A stretch of DNA of 12,567 nt from Burkholderiaceae bacterium (GTDB lineage Bacteria > Pseudomonadota > Gammaproteobacteria > Burkholderiales > Burkholderiaceae_F), in contig JACCYC010000096.1 of assembly GCA_013696665.1 (NCBI GenBank), positions 1 through 12,567 on the forward strand. The letters run 5' to 3'. A program made the position numbers and the translations under genes. The first letter of the stretch is position 1. Every line of letters starts with the position of its first letter. Shown piece after piece: positions 8,009-12,567 of the stretch. The notes beneath the pieces are model-generated. The model was not told the origin of the DNA and did not search any database. It saw only the letters and a program-made list of their open reading frames with translations.

Positions 8009-9559
8009 TCAACGGTGCCACATTGCCCACCCGGCGAGGGCGACAACGACCAGCAAAAGTAGGGTTGCGGCTGCATACCAACGGTTGGTCACGCGCTGCT
8101 CACTGCGCAGCAGACGAACTTCGTCGATCAGCCGGTCGGCGTCGCGATGGCGCGTCAATGCAGCGTGCACCAGCCGCGGCAGCTGTGGCAGCAGATAACT
8201 CCATTGCATCGCTTCCTGCTTCAATCGCACTTCCATGCCACGCCAGCCGATCTGATTTTCCATCCAGCGCTCGAGAAGGGGCTTGGCCGTCTTCCATAGG
8301 TCAAGCTCGGGATCGAGCTGGCGGCCGAGCCCCTCAATGTTAAGCAGTGTCTTTTGCAGCAGCACCAGTTGCGGCTGCACTTCAACGTTGAATCGCCGTG
8401 ACGCCTGAAACAGGCGCATCAGCACCTGGCCGAGCGAAATGTCTTTGAGCGGCTTGTCGAACACCGGTTCGCAGCAGGCGCGTACCGCGTTTTCCAGCTC
8501 GTCAACGCGCGTGTCATCGGGCACCCAGCCCGATTCAATGTGCAATTCGGCGATGCGTTTGTAGTCGTGCTGAAAAAACGCTAGAAAATTTTGCGCCAGA
8601 TAGTTCTTGTCGCTCTCATTCAACGTCCCGACGATGCCGAAGTCGAGTCCAATGTATTTGTTGAACTGATCACCCTGGGTCCCGACCAGAATGTTGCCGG
8701 GATGCATGTCGGCGTGAAAGAACGCGTGATCGAATACTTGCGTGAAGAAAATAGTCACGCCATCGCGTGAGAGTTTCTTGAAATCGATGCCGGCTTCGAG
8801 CAGACGGTCCATCTTGCTGATCGGAATGCCGGTCATGCGCTGCATCACCAGCACGTTTTCGCTGCAGTAGTCGAAGTGCATCTCGGGCACCACGAATATG
8901 TCCGAGCCCGCAAAGTTCCGCCGCAGCTGTGAAGCATTGGCAGCCTCGCGCATCAGGTCGAGCTCATCGTGCAGGTACTTATCGAACTCGGTGACAACCG
9001 CGCGTGGGCGCAAACGCTTGCCGTCGCGCCACAGCTTCTCGATCAGCATTGCGCCGGTTTCCAATAGGGACAGATCCTTTTCGATCGCCTGCAGCATGTT
9101 GGGTCGAAGTACCTTGACGGCGACGTCTTCCCCAGCGCGCGGTCCATTTTTAAGGACCGCAAAGTGCACCTGTGCAATTGAAGCCGATGCCACGGGCTCG
9201 CGTTCGAAGGAAGAAAAAACTGCATCGATCGGCCGCCCTAGGCCGCGCTCGATCTCGCGCATTGCGATGTCTGAGTCAAAGGGCGGGACGCGATCCTGCA
9301 GCCGCGCGAGCTCGTCTGCCATGTCGGGTGGTAACAGATCGCGTCGCGTCGAGAGCACCTGTCCGAACTTGACAAATATTGGACCGAGGTCCTCTAGAGC
9401 GCGGCGCAATCGAACGCCGCGCGGCTCGCGCGGTGCGCCGAAGCTAGTCAGGTCGACCAGCCGAACCAGTGCAGCATTCCTGAGACTGGTAACGACAATT
9501 TCATCGAGCCGGTAGCGCCAGACGATCGCCAAAATGCGAAATAAGCGCAGGAGCCGCAT
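8009..9559 (-). CDS. ubiB: Ubiquinone biosynthesis accessory kinase/ATPase UbiB
   Basis: UbiB is an atypical protein-kinase-like (ABC1/ADCK/COQ8) ATPase of the inner membrane, needed for ubiquinone synthesis and thought to help extract or present lipid intermediates. I start it at ATG 9559 (MRLLRLFRILAIVWRYRLDE), giving 516 residues; the frame continues to a TTG at 9592, but without family likeness. Conserved parts are all present: KFGQ (64-67) of the KxGQ motif, the alanine-rich nucleotide loop SASIAQVH (125-132), the lysine of AVKVLRP (K149), HADMHPGN with D284, and LDFG with D306. The C-terminus (WYAAATLLLLVVVALAGWAM) is a membrane segment; E. coli UbiB (546 residues) has a somewhat longer tail. 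It follows ubiJ after 65 bases on the same strand. The HELAH lipoprotein gene follows 19 bases after its stop. Confidence 0.97.
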   Translation of the reverse strand: MRLLRLFRILAIVWRYRLDEIVVTSLRNAALVRLVDLTSFGAPREPRGVRLRRALEDLGPIFVKFGQVLSTRRDLLPPDMADELARLQDRVPPFDSDIAMREIERGLGRPIDAVFSSFEREPVASASIAQVHFAVLKNGPRAGEDVAVKVLRPNMLQAIEKDLSLLETGAMLIEKLWRDGKRLRPRAVVTEFDKYLHDELDLMREAANASQLRRNFAGSDIFVVPEMHFDYCSENVLVMQRMTGIPISKMDRLLEAGIDFKKLSRDGVTIFFTQVFDHAFFHADMHPGNILVGTQGDQFNKYIGLDFGIVGTLNESDKNYLAQNFLAFFQHDYKRIAELHIESGWVPDDTRVDELENAVRACCEPVFDKPLKDISLGQVLMRLFQASRRFNVEVQPQLVLLQKTLLNIEGLGRQLDPELDLWKTAKPLLERWMENQIGWRGMEVRLKQEAMQWSYLLPQLPRLVHAALTRHRDADRLIDEVRLLRSEQRVTNRWYAAATLLLLVVVALAGWAMWHR

Positions 9560-9624
9560 GGGCGGCGATTGTAGGGGTACCAACGCGCGCAAATCGCACG
9601 CGAACGCGCCGAACCGCAGCTAAA

Positions 9625-10212
9625 TCACTGCGACCGGCGAGCGAGAAGTTCGATCCGCTTTTCGACGCGTGCGACAGCGTCGCGCACGCCATTGACTTCG
9701 CTGCCAAAAGCTTCCAGGTCGCTGCGGCCGACGATCATCGGGTCTTCGTGCACCGCGTAATGCGCGGTGCTTTGGAGCATGCTCTGCGCCATTTGCTTCC
9801 ATTGAGAGGCACTGGCCCGCATCACACCCACCAGGCGCATCGCTGCGGCGTCGCCGATGAAGCGCGATAGCTCTTCCTCGGGTTCAGGGCGCAAGTTCTG
9901 CAACACGAAGGCCAGCGCCTGTGCAAACTCCGCGTCTCCAGAGAGTCGCACGTCCTTCATCGCTGCCTGTGGGTCAACCAGTGCCTGCGGCAACGATGAG
10001 AGCGTCACGCTGATCGTGACCGCGGGCTCGCGCCCATCGGCGGCAGTAACCATGCCGTCTGGTGCGATCAGCAACACCACCACAAGCGGGTGCGCCTCGA
10101 AGCGAGCCGCTCGCCCAATAAACGGAGCGAGTTTTTCTCGCGCCCAATCCTCACGCACGAGCAGGCGATTAAGGACCGACACCACGGCCGAATTTGCGAG
10201 GCGCTCCAGCAT
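9625..10212 (-). CDS. ubiJ: Ubiquinone biosynthesis accessory factor UbiJ (SCP2-like)
   Basis: UbiJ is a non-catalytic factor that binds lipids with an SCP2 domain and, with UbiK, organises the soluble Ubi complex in aerobic quinone synthesis. The protein has 195 residues (E. coli UbiJ 201). It begins MLERLANSAVVSVLNRLL. An SCP2-type domain spans about 12-115, with FEAHPLVVVLLIAPDG and LSGDAEFAQALAFVLQNL. The C-terminal part ends in a charged heptad-like helix (VRDAVARVEKRIELLARRSQ), as expected for the coiled coil that contacts UbiK. I call it from this architecture and its place directly before ubiB and shortly after ubiE, the order seen in proteobacterial ubi operons. The ribosome binding site is weak. 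The 68-base gap from the upstream Tim44-like gene has no clear promoter. Confidence 0.92.
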   Translation of the reverse strand: MLERLANSAVVSVLNRLLVREDWAREKLAPFIGRAARFEAHPLVVVLLIAPDGMVTAADGREPAVTISVTLSSLPQALVDPQAAMKDVRLSGDAEFAQALAFVLQNLRPEPEEELSRFIGDAAAMRLVGVMRASASQWKQMAQSMLQSTAHYAVHEDPMIVGRSDLEAFGSEVNGVRDAVARVEKRIELLARRSQ

Positions 10213-10280
10213 GGTCTAGCCGAGCGCCATCATTCGGGCAAACGCCTTACCAACGTCCTACACGCCGCACAGCACACACG

Positions 10281-11294
10281 TCACGCCAGCTGTTGTATTC
10301 CTGCCAGTACCCAGCCGCCGTTACGCACCGGCTTGGCCAGATTCCAGACTTCGGAAACTGGTTCGATCTCACCGTCAACCCGCAGCGACCCGTCGAATTT
10401 GACGCTGGCGATGTGCTCGTTCGCGGTCGATTCGATGCCGAGCAAATCTGCGTTAAGCGTGATGACCTCGGTATTGGAATGACCACCGCGAGCGCGCAGC
10501 TCATGCGTCAACGCAATGAACATGTCATTGCTGGTGAATTCCGACAGTTCGGCAAGATCGCCGCTATCCCAGGCATGCTGCAGTTTTACGTAGTTCGCTT
10601 TGGCGGCATTCAGAAAGGCGGCGGTGTCGAAACCGGCCGGGATGCCCCATGGCCCGCTACTCGCCGTAGCATCGCCGCGTGCGAATTGATCCATCGCGGA
10701 GCCTGGGCGGGCGGATCCTACAGGCGACGACGCCGACATGCTGCGCTGTGCGGGCAGTTGCGCCGCCGGTTGCTGATAAGCATCGCGCGGACCTGCGTTC
10801 GTATCGGCTGCGGTTCGGCCGGGCGTGGCTCGGCCTGTCGCGCCATACGCAGGCTGCGGCGTTCCAGCACGCATGCGGCGCAGGAAAAAGCCCGCGATCA
10901 TCATTACAAGCATGCCTAGCAGCAGCACCGTCAGGATCATCGACAGTCCTTCGCCGAAACCGAGATAAGAAGCCAGCGCCGCGAGTCCCAGACCGGCTGC
11001 AAGACCCATTAACGCGCCGCGCCATGGGCTGCGCGGAGCAACAGCGGCCGGCGCGGCGCCTGGACGCTGCGCCGCCGCAGTGGCGGGCGCTTGTTGTGGG
11101 CTACCGGTTTGGGGTGATTGGGCTGGCGGCGTGGCCTGCCTCTGCTGCACCGGCGCCGACTGGCGCCCGAGATTTTTCCCGCCACCAAAGCGCCGCTGGG
11201 CGTCCGCGTCGAGTGTGAAAGTGATCGCTACCAGGCTGATCATCAAAGCCGATAGCCACTTGCCTGCGATTTTCGTATTCAGTTTCGTTTTCAT
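10281..11294 (-). CDS. Tim44-like domain membrane protein
   Basis: This 337-residue protein has a C-terminal Tim44-like domain (about 225-337), beginning AAFLNAAKANYVKLQHAWDS and ending WNLAKPVRNGGWVLAGIQQLA. This NTF2-like fold is named after the mitochondrial import subunit; the bacterial role is unknown. The N-terminus looks like a cleavable signal peptide (basic start, hydrophobic stretch 13-28, ADA|QR near 32/33). A linker rich in Gln, Pro and Ala (about 45-88) follows, then two hydrophobic segments (about 93-112 and 116-138) ending in FFLRRMRAG. A second Ala/Gly/Thr/Pro-rich linker leads to the domain. If the first segment is cleaved, both ends would be on the same side of the membrane. 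GGAG five bases before the ATG is a good binding site. The gene starts 15 bases after ubiE stops and precedes ubiJ, suggesting co-expression with quinone synthesis. A direct role there is inference only. Confidence 0.9.
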   Translation of the reverse strand: MKTKLNTKIAGKWLSALMISLVAITFTLDADAQRRFGGGKNLGRQSAPVQQRQATPPAQSPQTGSPQQAPATAAAQRPGAAPAAVAPRSPWRGALMGLAAGLGLAALASYLGFGEGLSMILTVLLLGMLVMMIAGFFLRRMRAGTPQPAYGATGRATPGRTAADTNAGPRDAYQQPAAQLPAQRSMSASSPVGSARPGSAMDQFARGDATASSGPWGIPAGFDTAAFLNAAKANYVKLQHAWDSGDLAELSEFTSNDMFIALTHELRARGGHSNTEVITLNADLLGIESTANEHIASVKFDGSLRVDGEIEPVSEVWNLAKPVRNGGWVLAGIQQLA

Positions 11295-11309
11295 AATGTC
11301 TCCGTGCCG

Positions 11310-12038
11310 TCAGTACGTCGTGCCAACGTGCAATGCGCATACGCCAGCCATCAGGTTGAACCATTGGACGCTGTCGAACCCCACATGTTCCATCATTTCG
11401 GCAAGCGCGTCCTGAGCAGGGTGCATCCGAACCGATTCCGCGAGGTAGCGATAACTCTCCTCATCATCAGCAATCTTGCGTCCCAGCCACGGCAGGACGT
11501 TAAATGAATACGCGTCGTAAATGGGCGCTAGCGGTGCCCAGATGCGCGAAAACTCGAGCACAAGGAGACGACCGCCTGGTTTGAGGACGCGTCGCATCTC
11601 TGACAGGGCCACGTCTTTGCGGGTCATGTTGCGTAATCCGAAGGCGACCGTGACGACGTCAAAATAGCGCGAGGCAAACGGCAGCCGCTCGGCATCGCAC
11701 TGCGCCAGCGGGATCATCAGGCCGCGATCAAGCAAACGGTCGCGGCCTTCGGCGAGCATCGAGGCATTGATGTCGGTCAACCATACCTCGCCCGTCGTAC
11801 CCGCCTGCCTGACAAACGCGCTTGCGAGATCGCCCGTGCCCCCCGCGATGTCGAGCACCTTCATGCCGGGCCGGATATTGGCCTGGCGAATCGCAAAGGC
11901 TTTCCACAGGCGATGCAGTCCGGCCGACATCACGTCGTTCATCAGGTCGTATCTGGACGCCACCGAGTCGAAGACTCCAGCCACGCGCCGCGCTTTGTCG
12001 GCTTCTTCAACTTCGGTGAATCCGAAGTGCGTCGGCAT
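11310..12038 (-). CDS. ubiE: Bifunctional demethylmenaquinone / 2-polyprenyl-6-methoxy-1,4-benzoquinol C-methyltransferase
   Basis: UbiE is the SAM-dependent C-methyltransferase of ubiquinone synthesis (and of menaquinone, where that is made). From ATG 12038 (MPTHFGFTEVEEADKARRV) it has 242 residues, near the 251 of E. coli UbiE. The family-typical opening VFDSVASRYDLMNDVMSAGLHR is present. The SAM-binding motif VLDIAGGTG is at 61-69, and AFGLRNM and RRVLKPGGRLLVLEFS follow. The C-terminus is complete (FNLMAGVCALHVGTTY). The frame also has an in-phase ATG at 12098, but that would overlap the DUF971 gene by about 58 bases and adds an unrelated Arg/Ala/Pro-rich segment. At the chosen start, the upstream stop and this ATG are one base apart (TGA A ATG), which suggests translational coupling. 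No menaquinone genes are in view, so the ubiquinone role is the safer one. Confidence 0.97.
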   Translation of the reverse strand: MPTHFGFTEVEEADKARRVAGVFDSVASRYDLMNDVMSAGLHRLWKAFAIRQANIRPGMKVLDIAGGTGDLASAFVRQAGTTGEVWLTDINASMLAEGRDRLLDRGLMIPLAQCDAERLPFASRYFDVVTVAFGLRNMTRKDVALSEMRRVLKPGGRLLVLEFSRIWAPLAPIYDAYSFNVLPWLGRKIADDEESYRYLAESVRMHPAQDALAEMMEHVGFDSVQWFNLMAGVCALHVGTTY

Positions 12039-12039
12039 T

Positions 12040-12477
12040 TCAGTGGCCGCAGGCCGGGCCGGCCGGCGCAGCCGCGGCAGTGCCCGGTGCACCGGCATCG
12101 CGACTCGCGCCGGCGCCTTCGAGTTGCGCCAGATACTCGCTCCACAGTCGGGCCTGGTGCGTACCGATTTCGTGCAGGTAGTCCCAGGAGTAAATGCCGC
12201 TGCTGTGCCCGTCAGAGAAAAACGGCTGCACCGCGTAGTGCCCGATCGGGTTCAGCTCGGTGATGGTTACGTTGCGCTTCCCGGCCTGCAAAGTTTCCTG
12301 GCCGGGTCCGTGTCCCCGCACCTCGGCTGACGGTGAGTACACGCGCAGAAACTCGAATGGCAGCCTGAACACCTGCGCGTCGTCAAACTCGACCTCAAGC
12401 ACACGCGAAGCCGAATGCAGCGTGATATTGATCGGTGTCGGCGCGCGGATTGCCATTGTTGAACTGAAAGCCGTCAT
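12040..12477 (-). CDS. DUF971 (GBBH-like N-terminal) domain protein
   Basis: This small protein consists mostly of a DUF971 domain, the fold found at the N-terminus of gamma-butyrobetaine hydroxylase. From ATG 12477 it has 145 residues. The alternative ATG at 12456 gives 138 and begins MAIRAPTPINITLHSASRVL. Neither start has a clear ribosome binding site. The domain runs through LEVEFDDAQVFRLPFEFLRVYSPSAEVRGHG, then NVTITELNPIGHYAVQPFFSDGHSSGIYSWDYL. The conserved LRVYSPSAEVRGHG and SDGHSSGIYSWDYL segments make the family clear. The last 25 residues are Ala/Gly/Pro-rich and probably disordered. Free-standing DUF971 proteins have been linked to iron or iron-sulfur chemistry, but I would not assign a function. 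It starts five bases after tRNA-Arg and ends one base before ubiE, so it probably leads the ubi transcript. Confidence 0.9.
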   Translation of the reverse strand: MTAFSSTMAIRAPTPINITLHSASRVLEVEFDDAQVFRLPFEFLRVYSPSAEVRGHGPGQETLQAGKRNVTITELNPIGHYAVQPFFSDGHSSGIYSWDYLHEIGTHQARLWSEYLAQLEGAGASRDAGAPGTAAAAPAGPACGH

Positions 12478-12482
12478 GAATG

Positions 12483-12558
12483 TGGTGCGCCCGGCGGGAC
12501 TCGAACCCACGACTCCTGGCTTCGGAGGCCAGTACTCTATCCACTGAGCTACGGGCGC
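12483..12558 (-). tRNA. tRNA-Arg (anticodon CCG)
   Basis: Read on the minus strand, this is a complete 76-nt tRNA. The acceptor arm GCGCCCG (12558-12552) pairs with CGGGCGC (12493-12487). A discriminator A (12486) and an encoded CCA (12485-12483) follow. The D arm begins GCTCAG. The anticodon stem CTGGC/GCCAG encloses the loop CTCCGAA, with anticodon CCG at 12525-12523 (position 34 counted from the 5' end). The T arm carries GGTTCGAGTCC. It reads CGG arginine codons. The DUF971 start codon lies five bases downstream, with no terminator between them, so transcription may continue into the ubi genes. Confidence 0.97.
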
Positions 12559-12567
12559 AGATAGTCG

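Noticed and set aside
8898..9515. Plus-strand frame of 205 codons antisense to ubiB
   Set aside because: It is Ser/Arg-rich, as expected for the reverse of a GC-rich gene. UbiB on the other strand is intact with all its motifs.
9560..9592. Upstream TTG start for ubiB
   Set aside because: It adds 11 residues not seen in UbiB, while ATG 9559 matches the conserved MRLLRLFRI-type beginning.
12039..12098. Upstream ATG start for ubiE at 12098
   Set aside because: It would overlap the DUF971 gene by about 58 bases and add an unrelated Arg/Ala/Pro-rich segment. The ATG at 12038, one base after the DUF971 stop, fits the family length.
12478..12510. Upstream start for the DUF971 gene at 12510
   Set aside because: This start lies inside the tRNA-Arg gene, so the extra residues are translated tRNA sequence.
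1..12567. CRISPR array, insertion sequence, phage or attachment-site signs, including next to the tRNA
   Set aside because: I saw no regularly spaced repeats, transposase or integrase genes. The tRNA 3' end is not visibly duplicated elsewhere in the window.

Overview
The window looks like ordinary chromosomal DNA from a betaproteobacterium, probably in or near the Burkholderiales. This rests on gene order and protein similarity recalled from known families, not on a search. The base composition is GC-rich, and the right half carries a DUF971 - ubiE - Tim44-like - ubiJ - ubiB order that I associate with betaproteobacteria. I see no phage genes, insertion sequences, CRISPR array or toxin-antitoxin pair.

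Left part (1-3448, minus strand): glmU and glmS are separated by one base and supply UDP-GlcNAc for peptidoglycan and LPS. A weak terminator-like hairpin follows glmS. The leftmost 149 bases hold only a doubtful partial reading frame. A DUF6279 lipoprotein gene (3519-4424, plus strand) is divergent from glmU, with a plausible promoter and a good ribosome binding site before a GTG start.

Middle part (4446-7989, minus strand): a sodium:solute symporter converges on the lipoprotein gene. Upstream of it lies a large predicted lipoprotein with a proline linker, Ig/PKD-like beta domains and a HELAH zinc-protease motif. This second lipoprotein is the least understood protein here. It starts 19 bases after ubiB stops, so it may be the last gene of the ubiquinone transcript.

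Right part (8009-12558, minus strand): reading in the direction of transcription, tRNA-Arg(CCG), a DUF971 gene, ubiE (C-methyltransferase), a Tim44-like membrane protein, ubiJ (SCP2-type lipid-binding accessory factor) and ubiB (atypical kinase/ATPase). UbiE, UbiJ and UbiB act in aerobic ubiquinone synthesis at the inner membrane. The Tim44-like and DUF971 proteins are of unknown role but lie in the same run. The tRNA ends five bases before the DUF971 start, so tRNA and mRNA may share a primary transcript.

I did not find a clearly new multi-gene system. The best leads are the HELAH lipoprotein attached to the ubi run, the membrane Tim44-like protein inside it, the tRNA/mRNA junction, and a short extra segment in the active-site loop of GlmU.
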